A DNA stretch of 64,000 bases, taken from the NCBI RefSeq assembly GCF_028502605.1, contig NC_079235.1:1922001-1986000 (forward strand). Reading direction: 5' to 3'. Position 1 is the first letter of the stretch. The number at the start of each line of letters is the position of its first letter. Made by a program: the position numbers and the translations under genes. Shown in pieces: positions 1 to 14,100 of the stretch. The notes beneath the pieces are model-generated. The model was not told the DNA's origin. It worked only from the letters and a program-made list of their open reading frames with translations, and made no database searches. The DNA is from Trichoderma breve. Its lineage: Eukaryota; Ascomycota; Sordariomycetes; Hypocreales; Hypocreaceae.

Positions 1-172
1 TCCTGCGCTCGGCAAGATCTGAGATCTTGGTCCAATCCTCGTCAGGGTGGGCAGAGCTGCTGAAAGCACTGCTGGTGCCGTGGTTTGAGCAGTGCCTGGG
101 AGGTGGAGGAGCCGGTGCTGCAACTGCAGCGTAGGCGTAGGGGTGTTGTTGTGAGATGGCGTACATGGCCAT
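1..172 (-). CDS. bZIP-like transcription factor, N-terminal fragment (runs off left edge)
   Basis: The reverse strand opens with ATG at 172 (a second in-frame ATG at 166) and stays open to the window edge, 57 codons. The visible protein is a Tyr/Pro/Ala-rich start followed by a Ser-rich stretch and DEDWTKISDLAERR. From memory of the family, DWTKISDLAERRR immediately precedes a bZIP-type basic region (of the form RIQNRIAQRNYR) in a group of ascomycete nuclear regulators; that region itself lies outside the window. The upstream sequence is CA-rich and then CT-rich, as expected of a fungal 5' leader. Codon choice is C-ending, unlike the adjacent desert. The target genes are unknown. Which of the two ATGs is used cannot be decided, and the product name is an inference from one motif. 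Confidence 0.6.
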   Translation of the reverse strand, partial: MAMYAISQQHPYAYAAVAAPAPPPPRHCSNHGTSSAFSSSAHPDEDWTKISDLAERR

Positions 173-3100
173 TGTGTGATGTGTTGATGTGTTGATGATG
201 TTGTGTAGTAGAGAGATAAGAGCCGATATGACTGTTGGTGGAGGGGTGCTGAGCAAAGGCGGCCTTGGGAAGAAAGTAAAAGAGGCTCTGCTTTGACTTG
301 AAGAGTAAAGATGAAGATGGATGATTGGGATGAGATGTCGATTGGTATTATATAGCAGATGTGAGTCTGAGCAATTGTTGGATCGGAATGGTCATGACGG
401 GTTGGACCAAGATGGGAGGATGAGAGAGTTAAATACTAGATGCCTCGACTTATCTGCCTGTGTCAGTCCAAAGCTCAGTGTGTATGCGACGAGACCCTGG
501 ACGGATGCTGCAGGGCTGCATGGGGCAGGCCTTGTGAAGCCCGCCCAGCAAGGCTTTGTACTATGTAATTAGCGTTGTTCTGGAGGTGGAGGGGGGTGAG
601 GCGTGCACTGAAAAAAGCTGTGACAGGCCATCCCGTCTACAGGAGCAAGGTCGATCGGTGCCGGGGCGTGGCGGTAGCAGGACAAGACACGAGGTTTTGG
701 GCTGCGCGGATGGATCTGGCTGTGCGTTCTGGCTGGACAGGGGGTGCGGCAGGAGTGGCCTATGCTGCAGTAGGCACTTGCACTTGTGCCGGGGGGGTGT
801 GGCCAGCACATCGCCGCATGTTTTGTGCCTGTTGCAGTGACGGTAGGCGATGGTGTGGGAGTCTGCAGGCAGTTGCGAGTGGGATACTGGGTGCTGGAAT
901 ACTGCGGATAGAGCGGGGGGGGCCAGAGCAGCAAGAGGCAACAAGGGGGGGAGTGGCGCTACTGCCGCCTGTCGGGAGGCGTGAAGACCAACTCTCTAGG
1001 TCCTGCCTGCCTCTGCCTCTGCCTCTAGCCTCTAGCTTTAGGGACAGGGCACCCGGGAGGTACTTTTCTTAGTGTCAGTGCTGCCCCCCTCCCAATACGT
1101 GCCTAGCGCGTGTTTGCTGTTGTGCCGCTACTAATTGTAGCACCACATGGCTTTGGCTCTGGTCGCTGGTTTTGTCATGAGCCAAATTTGCCCGGTTTTT
1201 CGCACATCCCATCCAGTGCCAGTGCCCCATCTGGCAAGCATTCATCGCTGTCTACTCTCCCTTGCCTTGCCTGGCTGCCACTGCCACCAGACCAGCCGCG
1301 GGTCCCAGAAGAAGCGCCAAAAGGCCACTCCGCCTCTCCCGCCTCTTCCCCCCTACATGCCTGTCGTCGCCCGGGAGGTACCTGTGCCGCTACGGTTCTA
1401 TGGCCCTGTACCAGCCCGGATGCCAAACGTAGGTACCACCACGTAGGTACTCGCACCTCTCTACAGTATGATGAGCAGGATGCGACAGCCGGGGCTCCAG
1501 GCCGTGCGCCGGGGCAATTGTTGGGCCCTCTCCGCCTTTCCGCCCGACGTATACCCGCTGGCTGTCGGCACCTCGTACTCGTCCAAACATACGCTGGGCT
1601 GTTTCGCAACTCGCACCAGCATGGACTCGTACCGCCCGCAGTCCTAGGCGTGATACGATGCGGTTTTATACGATGTGATGTGATGTGAAAAGCTGCAAAG
1701 TCGCGGTATGGGGACTGGGACTGTCGGTCTGCTAGGTTACCGGCAGGCAGGACAAGTAAGGTACAAGTGGCCGGGCTAGGATGCAAAGCCAACGCTGTGC
1801 CGTCGTCGTCATAGGGCTGCGCTGACATGGCTCTAATGCTATTCGATGCTCAGAATGCTTAGCAGACACAAGCGCGAGTGCGAGTTGCTTCGACTTCTCC
1901 TATTCTTGCTAGCTAGCACACAGTTCAAGTGTCTTGTTTAGGCCCAAGCCATTGCTCCTAGTAGGGGGTAGCCTTCTAGACGTCGAGACGTTGCATTCGA
2001 AACATTGCGCCCAGAAAGGAACGACCACGGCTAAGGCACCGGCCATTCCTTTTTGCTGGGCTAACGGTGTAGAAGGATCTTCGGACGAAATCGCATCTGG
2101 CCATTCCGCGCCTCGCATTGGCCAATGCGCCTTGGGAGGAAGGGCTTGCCGCCACCTGTTGGAAGATGGAATGCGTTGGCGGACCTTTTGCCGGCATCCA
2201 TTCTCCGACCGGAGGCCCGTGAATACATGTGCTACAGTACGATACGGTGGCAGAAATGCCTCTTTGTGTCTTGTGTCTTTAGCAATGGCAGTCTACTCTA
2301 CAATGCGTCCCGCAGCCCGCTCTGGCACGCACGCAGAGACGGCGCCGGTGTGCTTTAGGCTTTCTACCGGCTCCCGGTAAAATCGGCAAACACGAAAACG
2401 TGCTGCTTCAAAGAAACAAAAGTATAACTGTGCGGCCGGGATACTGTGCTCCATATCGCTCTCGCTCACTCGAGTCCCGATAATCATGGTAAAGCCGTCG
2501 CGGCATGGCGAGTTATTCTTGGTCCTGCTTTTACTGCCGCGTCGCCGCTTCGGACATCGAATCGCAACTCCTCGCTGCTTAACCCGAGCCAAAGGATTGG
2601 GGCTCAACTGCTCGAATCGGCGAGAGAGGGGCGACCTGGCTCCGATGCGCCCCCCCTTCCAATCTTGTCCTTGTCAATCAATGCGGATGGCTCTCGCTCG
2701 TCCCGCTCTTCTTGGCCCATGACTCGACACAGCTCCCAAAACAGCGGCAGCACGAATAACACGGTTTGGTCTCCGGAATCTTCATAGAGGCCGTGAAAAA
2801 GGGTTGAACTTGATTGCAGTAGTAGTATTATTAGAATTATTTAGTAATCATCAATGCAAAAAATGCCAGGCAGCTCCGTACGAATATGGCACTGCGTGGG
2901 AAAAGGTACATACAACATCAAGTTCAAGCCAAATCACATCGCTATCGCCAGGCGTGTGTGTGTGTCGTGTCTTTGCTCCACGTTTACCTATCGCGGCCAA
3001 CCTTTTTGCCGTCCTGGTGGCGGCGGGCTTGGTCTTGTTCTCTCCTCTCTCGAAATAAAGAGCAAGCCCCCCAACAAAGCGCATCAGCATGTATCCGTAC

Positions 3101-6100
3101 CTTACTTTTGCGGTGGCGTCGCTGTAGGGCTCATGCTGTCTCCGCCCGTAGGGCCAATGGCTCCAGGCTCAAGCGGCACATCATGATGGGCTACGAGTAC
3201 CGGACGGACGTAAGTTTTAGGTTGCGGCATCAGACAGGCAGCGAGCGAGAGAAAAAAAGTATGGAGAAAGTAGTGACTGACGGGCGTGCGACTCTTTTGG
3301 CACGGTTGTCGCTAGAGAACCGTCTTGAACATGTAATCAAGTCAAACGGTTAACGCCCCTGGCGGCGTGGCGTCTCTTTCATCCCGAGACAACGGCCGAC
3401 GTCAAATGAGAAGCGTGGTTTGCAGCAGCCATGGCGCGCCATGATAGGCGAATCGTCAACGGTGACGCAGGATAGCCTCGTAAGGCGGCAGCTAGCAAGC
3501 AAGCAGGAACTTGGAACAGCGACCGGCTGTCGCCAAGAGAGAGAGCACTGCCCGTCTCCCCCAAATCTCAAATCCTCATCCCCCCCATGTTCATGACTCT
3601 CTCTACTCCTCAATTTGTCTAATACTGCACTGTAAATAGAGGAGCCAACTAACTTAACTAACCAAACTACCTGCTAATGCTAATCAGGAGCTTTCCAGCG
3701 GGGAGGGGGTGTGCGTGGCCACCTTGACCTTGGATTTGAGTTGGCGAGGGAGAAAAAGGAAAAAGCTTGGGCTCAGCCTTCACCGGAGACTCTCGCTGCC
3801 GGCTGGCGGTGTTCCCAGACCTTTGCAAAGGGCGCCAGCCACCAGGAGGTTGAATTCAGCCTAACTCGTGGCAGCACACGTGCTTGTGTAAGGGCAGCTA
3901 TTTTTGGCCCGCTCATGACGCCCATTACGAAAGCGATGCCAAAGAAACGGATCGGTAGTGCTCGGGCCTGTGATTGGCCTTCTCCCGCCAACTCCAAGCT
4001 CCAAGCCCCCCTTCTCATCCCAAATCCCAAACCCCTGCTCTCTGGCTCTGGACCTATTGCGCCTGCGACTAACTTAGTGCACTGGCGATATTGGGAACAG
4101 CGCGCGTTGCTCTCCAACAATCCGGCAATGGCTCCTCCAAAAAGAGCCGCGGACAAGCGCCGAGCACCCCCAATCACGCCAGTCCTACACGCGGACAGCT
4201 TTTTGGGTGAGGTTCTTCGCCTAGCTTCATCGAATTCCGCCGAGTCTAGCAAGCGAGGGTGGAAATGCTCTTGCTTGCGAGCCATTGCCGAGCTCCAAAA
4301 AGCTTCACGCTGACGCTCCTCGTTGATGATCCCGTCACTGGTTCCTATCTATAGCAATTTCAAAAGAGCCTCCGGAGACATGGCTAACCATCTCCCACTC
4401 TTAACACTCTAGATTTCTGCGACGTTGGAGAGACTCCCCTCCCCACCCCCCGGGGGGGGCCTTTCATTTGCAGCACATGGCTATTTCATGGCACCACTGT
4501 CAGCGCCCAACCGTGCCGTCCCAACCCACCTCCCCCATTCCCATTCCACGGTTTTGGCCAGCGTTGGGTGAGTTGTTGATGCGTGCGAGATGCGCGTCTG
4601 TCTAACTCGGTACTGTACGCCGAGTCTCCCAAGTTGCAACCAGAAGGGGACCCTCCCCCCGTTTTTCCCGTCTGGTATCTTGCCGCCCTCTGCCTTTTAC
4701 TGGGCGAGTTGCGCGGCATGGAGATGCGCGGGGATCGCTGTGTTGTACGAATGCCTGTACGAGTACCGGCTTGTATGGAGCTCTCCATCTGTGCTTCTTG
4801 CCAGAGCTTGGCTGGCCCCAATTAGACGACCTTGCTGCCTGGGTCAGGTGGACTCCCACACTGATATTTTATTTGAAAGCAGTTACGAGTACTGCACGTA
4901 CACGTACTCGTACCGAGCACAGGCTCAAGCTCAGGCTCAGGCACAGAAAATGGCCGGCCAAAGTGGATAGACCGGTGACTAATCCCCTTGTTTGTTCTGT
5001 ACGTGTAATCACGATTTCCCCAACCGGCATCTGATGCGCAGCTAGCAGCACATCTGCCAGCGAGAAGCGCATACTAGCAGCAGCACCAGAGCCCTACGGA
5101 GGTAAAGAGGCCCAAGCACCCACATCTCCAAATCCAGCCTCCTGGCCTTGGGGGGAAATGGGAAATGATTCGCATCAATCTTTTCGCCTCCAGAAAGCAA
5201 AAAAAACAACAAAGGGGAAAATAATCGCTCGTAATAGCTAGCTGTCGTGAAAATCGATACCATCTCCATCCAGCAGGGCTGCCAGCCAAACTCCCCGGGG
5301 GGCAAGGGGGCCAAAGTATCAGCATCATCATCATGAGCACCCCTTTCATTAACTTTGGAGGGTATGGGTCCAGTCTGTGCCGTGCCAGAACCATGTGTGT
5401 GAGTGTGAGCAGGTTCTGGTGGTTGGGCTGGGTGGTCATCCCACGTCCACAGTCCACCGCGGCATCCCGGGAGCTCCTCCAAAAGATCCCGACCCCGGCT
5501 CGAAAAAAGGCCGTCGCAAAGGACCAAGACGGACGGACGGCGTACCAGCGAGGGCCGGGAGAGAAACTCTGGCACTGGCACTGGCCACACAGCACAAAGT
5601 AGCGGCGGCCGATCCCTTGCCTGAACAGGGCTTTAGATCACCGGTGACCTTTTTTGTCATCATTCACCAAGCTCAGGGGTGTGGGGGCCCCGAGCCCAGC
5701 CAATGGGTCGTCTTCCCTAGCCGTCGGGACGCCATCTGCCACATGTCAACCTCTGCCGAGCCTCCCTCTCAGCCCTACTATCCCAACGCTGTGGATAGGC
5801 AAAAGCCCGGTTGGTTCTCGTGCTGTCGTCAACGGGAAGGGGGGGGGAGGGGATCGTATCCCTTGGATCTGGTTCGCCCTACGACACGCTTCGTGTGCAG
5901 TGCTCAGCTCCTTAATTCTTACCACAACCGGCCATAATAATCGGAGTGCTCTCCCCCCCTGAGTCTAAATAAAGCTTGCTTGCAAACAAAATATGCAGGG
6001 TCGCAGACTAGAGAAGCAGAATGGAACAGTGGGAGGGAGAAATAGAATGGCCGAGAAGAGAAGGCACGGGAGCAAAGGTGACGCCGATGGTTACGATTCC

Positions 6101-8357
6101 ATAACGTCTGTTGGTTCTGTTCATTTCACGTCGCAACCACACCTCGAAGTCGTTTGCCTATTATGGAATCCGGACTTAACAAACCGGACTATTGATTTCC
6201 AAAGGAAGTACGGGGTAGGAGATTGGAGATTAGAGATTGCCTAAGTGCCGTTCCAGTTTCCATTAGTGGCGCCACCACATCACACACGCTACGACACGCC
6301 CACCAGCCACAAAAACCTGCCGCACTGCCGCGCCTTTTCTGTTAAAGTTGCCCGTGCGAAAAAGGGAAAACGGATGATTGATGATGAAACGCGTCTAAGC
6401 AGAGAAGCTTTTTCCTTCATCTCAAATCAATGACGGAAACACGGGGTGGGCTTGTTCGCTATTTCCCTCATGGCCAAAACTCGAACAGCCGCGGATTCGC
6501 GGGCGCAAATGCCGCTGCATGGATTTTGCCAAAAAGCTAGTTTTATTTCCCTCTCTTTGCCTGTAGTACTCGTATGTAGTTTTTTGCCCAGTTGATGAGG
6601 GGCGGTTTAAGATTTGATTTTGAAAGAGGGGGATCGTCGAGCTACGACAAAGTACCAACTGGCCATGTCGGGGGCAACGTTCTTTGTCCCACGCCCATCT
6701 CGTGAGGCAAAAACATGAACCAAGAAAAAAAAAAAAAAGGGTCGCATAATGATAACGGCGTCAAGACATCGCTTAAGTCGTCAAAACGGACCCCAAATCT
6801 CGGCCATGTGAGTGTGAGAACCATATCACACGCATGCTTGTAGGTCACAGAAAAGCAGGTTCGGTGTGCGCCCGCAGAGGCGGCTAGCTGCCCATGCGCA
6901 AAAGAACATATGAAAAAAAAAGTTACCTGTAATAATAAACGAGGCAAGGCAAGGCAAGCGAGAGCGAGGGAATTGCTAGAGGATCCCCAGGTGGGGAGGA
7001 GGGTGTACCGACAGAAGGGAACGATGAGATCGATGGCCCAAAGTAGAATCTCGTGTGTGAGAGATTGGCAAAGGGTTGATTGAGGTTTCATGGGGTGCTA
7101 TTGGGGAATCGGACCACGGCGGCGACTTTTTTTTCTTGCTTCTTGCCCCCCGTCCCTTCACTATGCTATAATCTTGAATCACGATTAATACAAACTAAAA
7201 CCGAGTTGCAATATCCCAGGTTTGATAACAGGACAGGGACGGGACAGGCGTGCCTAACACGAATGCGGCGCCCATCAACCCTAACCATCCCGCTGGGAAT
7301 CTCAAGTATTACCCTTTTAGGTAAGCTAGACTTCTCAGAGCGAGTCCCGGGGGGGTGTTGGCTTCGCTGCCTGTTTCCCTTTTCTCGCAACTCTCTCTCT
7401 TCTCTCCTCGTGCCAACAACTTTGCTGGCGGATAACCGGCATTTTGGCACGATCCACTCCCGGTGGACTGGATCCGTACGACTGGGACCCCCTTGAGGGG
7501 ACAAGGGGGGCGGGGAGAGCAAGTACCAGACGAGAAACCAAGGCTTCAAGACAATATAGACGGCTGCCCCAATCGGGGAGATGGGCAGAGGAAGAGCTTT
7601 GCCTTGCGAACGATGGGCTACGAGGGGGGGCCATAGGCTACGACTTTGCAATCTCCTTGGGCGCCGCTAGTGTGACGATGCCAAAAGGTGCTGCCGAGAC
7701 AAGATGAAGCGAGGACGTGGGACCCAAGCTGCCAAGCACGACGATGTTATCATAGGTACATGGGTGGTGACGACAAGGCTGTTGTTTGCGAGCAAGTCAA
7801 TCAACACCAAAGAAAAAAGATCCATAACTAAAATAAAATACAAATAAAAAATGAAAAATACAAATCAATAGATAAACGGAAATCAGGAAATGAGAGAAAA
7901 CATGTGCAGTGTATCTCCGTCGCCACCACCTTGCAATCACAAGCAAATCCGACAAACCTCCTAATTCACCAAAATAAAACCGACAAACAACCACGAAATC
8001 ATGCCGCAAAGTTCCCCCAAGGTCCCTCTCCACGGCATCAACCACCAAGCCTCAACCTCCGGAATACACACCAATAACAAAAACCCTTGCGGCGTGCCGC
8101 GGCCATCCGGCGGCATGAAATTGTGCGCCGGGCGAATCTTGCTCCGACCGCGGTGGGTTCTCCCAGCGTTCCCAAACGGGGCTCCTTTGGTAATCGCTAA
8201 GAAACTCTAACACTGATTGGCTGGGCCCATGGATTGATATGAGGTCGGGATCTCCATGATCCACAGCGGTAGAGGAGGCCCAATCACGGCGCTCAGCGAC
8301 AGCCGTGAGTGGTCTCGCCAGCTCCCTTTGGTTTGTCGGGGCTCCGATACCCAGGTC

Positions 8358-8373
8358 AAAAAAAAAAAAAAAA
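8358..8373. repeat. poly-A run (16 nt)
   Basis: Uninterrupted run of 16 A on the plus strand in non-coding sequence. No flanking element is visible that would mark it as a retroposon tail. Confidence 0.9.
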
Positions 8374-9089
8374 TTGTAGTACTGTAATGGGGTTCATGTT
8401 GATTAATCTGGTGCCGAGCATCATTTGGGAACTGGGAATAATCTACGGGAGCACAGGCATCTTCAGCACCTTGTATAATCTCTTTTTTTCTTTTTTTTTC
8501 GTTGGTTCCTGTTCTCTTGCATTGAAAGCAAGGGGTTACCGGCCTTTTGGTATAGTCCCGTCAGTAACTCCTAGCTCCATCGGGACAAAGCGTGTGGAAT
8601 TGTTTGTTTCAATGATGCTCCCATTCCCACTTTCGTCTTGTAGTTTTTTCCTTTTGGCCCAGGCGACAGCGCCTTCGGGTTTCCGATCCTGGTAACCTAC
8701 TCGTCGTCCACGGTTTGGGGGGTGGGAGGCTATACCGTGGAACAACGCGATTGGGAATACCTCATATCCATGTCCGGCAGCTTGGAATCTATTTACGGAT
8801 GTGGATGATTGTTCACCTTAGTAACTATTAGCTAGCTAAAAAAAGCAAAGAAAAGCAAAAAAAGGACAATAGAGTGTCGAAAATCCAATCTTTATCCGCG
8901 ACGGCGCCCTACAGAGTCGTACGATTTTTGGAACACACTATCGTCCCGTTCGGCCTTTTTTTGTTTTGTTTTGTTTTTTCGCCTTCATTTTCCCATGGCA
9001 CTTTCATTTGGTATCTCGTGGGGCATTCCGGGATCGTGACAAGGCGTACCGCTTCTTTGTCGTGCAGGTAAGTGGTGTCCAGGATCATG

Positions 9090-9111
9090 TAAGTCAGTCA
9101 GTCAGTCAGTC
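9090..9111. repeat. AGTC tetranucleotide microsatellite
   Basis: About five copies of a 4-bp AGTC unit in the gene desert. Non-coding. Confidence 0.85.
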
Positions 9112-11160
9112 GCCAAGGACTCTCCACCCAATATTGAGTCAAGGGCCACAGATTGGCAAGGTAAAATACCTCCTTGCATGTAGCACTCGTGCACCCGTTC
9201 GCAAACAAGCATACGATAGGTATCGTTGAAGGATAACCCAGCAGGCAACAGGGAATTTGTTTTCCCGGAGTATACGGAGTATACGGAGCTCCAGAAAGCC
9301 GTAACGCCCTCCCCCATACTCCGGTTGGCCACTTGTATTCCCATCTTTGACCTTGAGCAACACTCCGAGGTCAACTTTGGGACTTTGATCGCCCACGAGC
9401 GTTTCCCCACAGGGCCTTATCGGGGAGCAAAGGGAAAGCAAACACAGCCTTATTCCCGAACAGAGCAGAGCATCTGGTTGCCACTTTGCGAGTGCCGCGG
9501 GCTTATTTCGAGATGTGACAGATTTGCGGTTTGGGATGCCCAAAAGTCAAAAAAACGCCAAAAACTCCGCATCTCGCTGTCTTTCCGTCTCACTGGTCTC
9601 TTTGCCGCGCAAATCATCTCGGGCTGTACTTGTGTAGTTCCGTCGAATGTGCGCAAAAGACCGCACACGAGCGATAGGGCCGGGTCTTTCGTGCTCCGTA
9701 ACCTACACCTTTCATCTCCCGCCATCAAAAGAGAAGCTAACTCGGGAATAAAGGCGAACTCGAACTCTCCAACTTGACTTAGTCAGAACTTGGCTCTCCC
9801 GTACCCGACAGCCATAAGCTCCAATTTGCGCTCGGGAGATGGCCGAGTTCCATTTTACCCCTCCCCTCTCTGGGACCTCTTTTTTAAGCTGCTCCCGGGC
9901 TCCTGATTGGCTCCCACACCACACCCCTTGGAGCCAATTGGAGAGGCGAACCCCCCGCGTTTCTCTTTCTCAAATTCTTTTTTTGCCCTACTTTTTTGGG
10001 GCCTGGTTAGTCAGTTATCCGCTAAGCCGCTTCCGGAATTTACAGCATCGAAAGCTGCTAGCCTGCGCCTTTCTCTGGCCGCCCCCCCTCCCCCCCACCT
10101 CCCGCTTCGATTTGCCGCCAACCTTGGGGGTTCTCCATAATTGGGGCTCGTGTTTGTCGGGGCCTTGCAAATGAGGTCAATCAAAATACCCCAAGAGACC
10201 CCAAGGGAAATCTGCCGCACAGCTTCAAGAGGCGCGAAAGTGCGTATCGAAAAAGCGTCTCCACTTTCGTCCGTCTCGTCTGGGACGCGGCTCGCCTGGG
10301 ACGTACTTTGTACTGTATCTTTTTGGAATGGGCCTTGGGAGCTCCACATCTTTAACCTCGCTTCCGTCTTCAATCCCACGGTACGTACCTGAGGCTACCG
10401 CCGTGGTGGGAGACCTTTTTAGTGGTGGCATTGCAACTGGAGCCCAAAGAGCGGAACATGTACCCTGTAGTTGTCAAACTGACGACGTATGCTCGTACAG
10501 TAACTGGAATAATTGTTCGTGTTGTGTAATCATCTTGACCCTCGCTTAGAATAATTACAAACAATGGACAACCATTGATCAAATCAAATTCGGGATGCAG
10601 ATGGGATGCAGTTGCTGTGCTGATTAATGCCAGGAGGTGATTACAATTCCACCATCTCATCTCTGCAGGATTTCAGGGCTGATCTGTGTCCGATTTGGAC
10701 CAGTTCATCAATTTGCCATGGGGTTCGGCGTTCCAATGGGGAAATTATACAACACAAAAGAAAGAACCAAAAGGCATCTGAGACATTCGTGTTCCAGGTC
10801 GTCGGAAGCGGCAAGCGACGGGAAGGGCATCGCACACCACCCCCCTCGCTTCTACTACAACGTGCTACTGCTGGCAAGCAGCAACCGCTCCAATTAATCT
10901 ATTTGCCTTTGAGCTTTGTTCGCTTTAGGAAACAGTTGTAATTTTGGGGGGCATGTCCACAACAGCTTTCGGAGGAACTCGAGAAGCTTGAAGGTTGGCA
11001 GCGTGTAAGAAAAGAAACGCCGCCAATGAGATGATGTGCAAAGGGCAGATTGGCAGCATCTGGGCCACCCATGATGTGCGTGCCGTGGCCGTGCTAAGCC
11101 TTGTCAGTGGTGCATCATCAGCAAAGAAAAGCTGGGTTTTAAGCCGCACGCCAAGTGCTT

Positions 11161-11174
11161 GCGCGCGCGCGCGC
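11161..11174. repeat. (GC)7 alternating purine-pyrimidine tract
   Basis: Seven perfect GC dinucleotides in the gene desert. Such tracts can adopt Z-DNA under supercoiling (known property); no function is shown here. Confidence 0.9.
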
Positions 11175-14100
11175 CTGCAAGGTTTAAAGGTGAAGGGTAT
11201 GGAAAAATCAAATACCTCGGAACGTGGTAATTGGGGGTGTGTGTATGTACGCTCTGTCGTCTGTCGTCTGCGCTCGAAATTGCATTGTTACTTGTAATCA
11301 ATCCTCGGGACTTGTTTCCTCCGGAAGCCAGATTCAAACGAACTAGGCGCCGAAACGGGAAATTTGGGGTTGGAAAGGTTAAAGGCCAATGAATGGCATT
11401 CAAGATTTGGAATTGCGGCGCCAGGCGGCCGCTGTAAAGTGCACACAGCCTGGTTTTTTTTAGGTACTCGTCCCTTGCTAGTTCTACGACATGGTTTAGT
11501 TGGCAATTGGGACAAAATCAAGGTCCGATATCGTGCATGGCCGATAGCCGTAGCAGGTACTCGCAACTCGGCTACCCAAACGCCAAAATACCCAGGTACA
11601 TACGATACAGAGAGTCACAAATGACCTCAAGACTTGGAGTTGATATCCGTATAGCCGCGTTGCCAAACGAGACAGACGAGAAACAAGAATCCACTCCCAT
11701 TTTCCCTTTGCGCGCCCTAGATGTACATGTCGTTCTCGCTTGCACACCAACTCTGGGCTTGTTCCATTCCACCCCCGTCATCCGACTACCTTCTTTTACA
11801 ACCTAGGTGCCACCTCACGGGACATGGACAAGGACGTGACATTTTTTACCTAGGCATTAAGCCAGTATCTTATCTTTCGCCTCAACGTGCGACGACAAAG
11901 CTCTTCGCACCAACCGTGTGTCTAGTGTGCCTGGAGAGAGAAGGCGCCCAAAACCTGTCAAAACGTCTCGTAGTAATTTGCGTGTGCGTCTGTGTGTTCT
12001 GCTACTGCAGCTGCCGGCGCGCATCTCAGCCTTACCACGTCGTCCGGCAGTGCCGTTCTAAAACAGCGCCAAAGAATGACAGCATCGTCATCAAACACCT
12101 CCTTTTCTGACTTGCATCTTTCCCCGAATGGCAAGTTTATAAGGTTCTCACGCGGATGATTGGCTGCTCTCCCTTCTCCCCCCTTCCCCTCTGATCCCCC
12201 TCTGGAACGTTTCCCGTCCTTGGCAGAGCTGCGTCGAACCAATGTAACTCGCAGTCCCGGGGCGAATGATTGCTACCTGCAAGTATGTATGGTGGGAAAA
12301 GAGGGAATTCTCTCATAGGTCTTTCATAGGCAAAGGGCCCAAGCTACCCTGGGACCCAAGCATCCGGAGCGGGCGCCGTGCTCTCCTCTCGTGCCGTGCT
12401 TCCCAAGCGAAGAGCTTAAAAAAGAAGAAATCAAGCAACAAGACAAAAAGGGCGCAGTACATCCGCGGGAAGGGGAGGGCTTGTCTGGAACGGAGCATGT
12501 CAAGGTGCTTGCTAAACTAGACTGGTGACATCTCTCTCTTCTCTTGGCGAATGCGACAAGGAGGTGGTAGAATGGTCCAGAGTTCGATGGCCTTCACCTT
12601 GCCGGATCCGGTCGTTACTGTGTCGCATGGTTGGCCCCCACGCCCGGGGAATCAATTGATGCTGCAGCAAAAGAGGGAGAGGGAGATGGGGCAGGGCAGC
12701 TCGTTCTTCCTATTACCGTACCGTACCGTACTGCACAGTACTGCCGCGAAGGCTTCAGATGATCCACCGGCGGCAAGATGGGATGGAGAGATGGCCAGAA
12801 ACAGCGCCCGTTTCACTCTGTTGGGTGCAAAGCCAAAATCTGGGTAAAAGTGGTGATGCATGGAGTCGCAATGGAGTTCCCAGTCCCAGGGACAACAAAC
12901 CTCCGGACCGGATATCCAGACCCGGTGCCACGGATTGGGACACTTTCCATGGCAATTTTTTTTTCTCTCTCTTCCCGGCTATCTCTTTTTCCAGCTCGGT
13001 ATTTTTTCTTTCTTTTGGCTCCTCCTCCGTGGCCGTGGGACCCCCAACCCTCGCACGCACGCACTGATCAGATCTCGGTGATGCCATTAGGGAACTCGAT
13101 CATCAACAGACATGGTGCCAAGCCCGGAGTCAATGCTTCTGCTCCCCGAACGCTTGCCCCTGTCACAAGGGGGCCGCCGGCGCTGCGCTGCACCGTACTG
13201 TACGAAAGTAATACGCACTGGAGCTGGAGCTGCCGAACATCGCTGTGAGCGACAGCATCACGGGTTCGTTAACCTCGTCAGGAGGGAGTATGCCTCGGCC
13301 ACAAGGCGTTCGTCGTCCATCTTGTCACGGCGAGTTTAAGGTTCTTTTGTTCCCCAGGGGGTTCCAGACCGCCAGGCAGGATTTGAGGCTGAAGCTTGTG
13401 CAGTCTCTACTCTTTCTCAATGCGGTGCCATCATTCATCCTTTGATTCAACTAATTTCCCAAGGGCCATTGTCGTGGTCCTATCAGTCCTTTCGCTTTCG
13501 CATCGACGCAGTTTTATTAGCAGCAGCGAGCAGTCGCTAGCAGTATCACGACCCTTCGTTTTGGGGGCTAGTTTGACGGGGCGGGGCCGGCTGCTATTTG
13601 CCTGGGAGAGGCGGGTAGATGAGGAGCAGCTTCTCCGTGACGGCCCAGGGTTGCGAGTACTTTTTCTTGCTTGCATTTTATTGTAGCCGTGCATGTATCG
13701 AGTACTTTATTTTGGCAGCTTTCCCTTGAAGCTTGTTCCAAAACAGCAAACCGTATTCAGGGCGGAGCCTGATTGGTAGCCCCAGACAATGTGGGCTAAA
13801 TCTTTCACGTCTTTCCAGGGCCGATCACGTGAGGTACCGCTCTTCCCACGCCCTCAAAGGGGGGTGGCAGAAATGCCTCAATGCTCAATGCTTCTCTCTC
13901 CTGCAGACGCCGCAGACGCAATCATGCTACTTTACGGAGTCCCAGCCCAGACCCCCCTCGTCGAGAATGCAGATTTGATCGACGAGGAGGCTCCCCCCGT
14001 CGTACGATTTGAGAAACAGCTCATTGGCGCTGCTGCAGCCCATCTGCTTCAGCCAGAGACCCTGCTGTTGCAGTTGCAGCCTGTCGCCGGTCGACAACGC

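Noticed and set aside
1175..1828. 217-codon frame, minus strand
   Set aside because: Low-complexity Arg/Gly/Ser composition, no domain, and overlapping open frames on the plus strand.
12225..12250. Minus-strand GGTTCGACG, considered as a tRNA B box
   Set aside because: No pairing T stem and no tRNA fold upstream.
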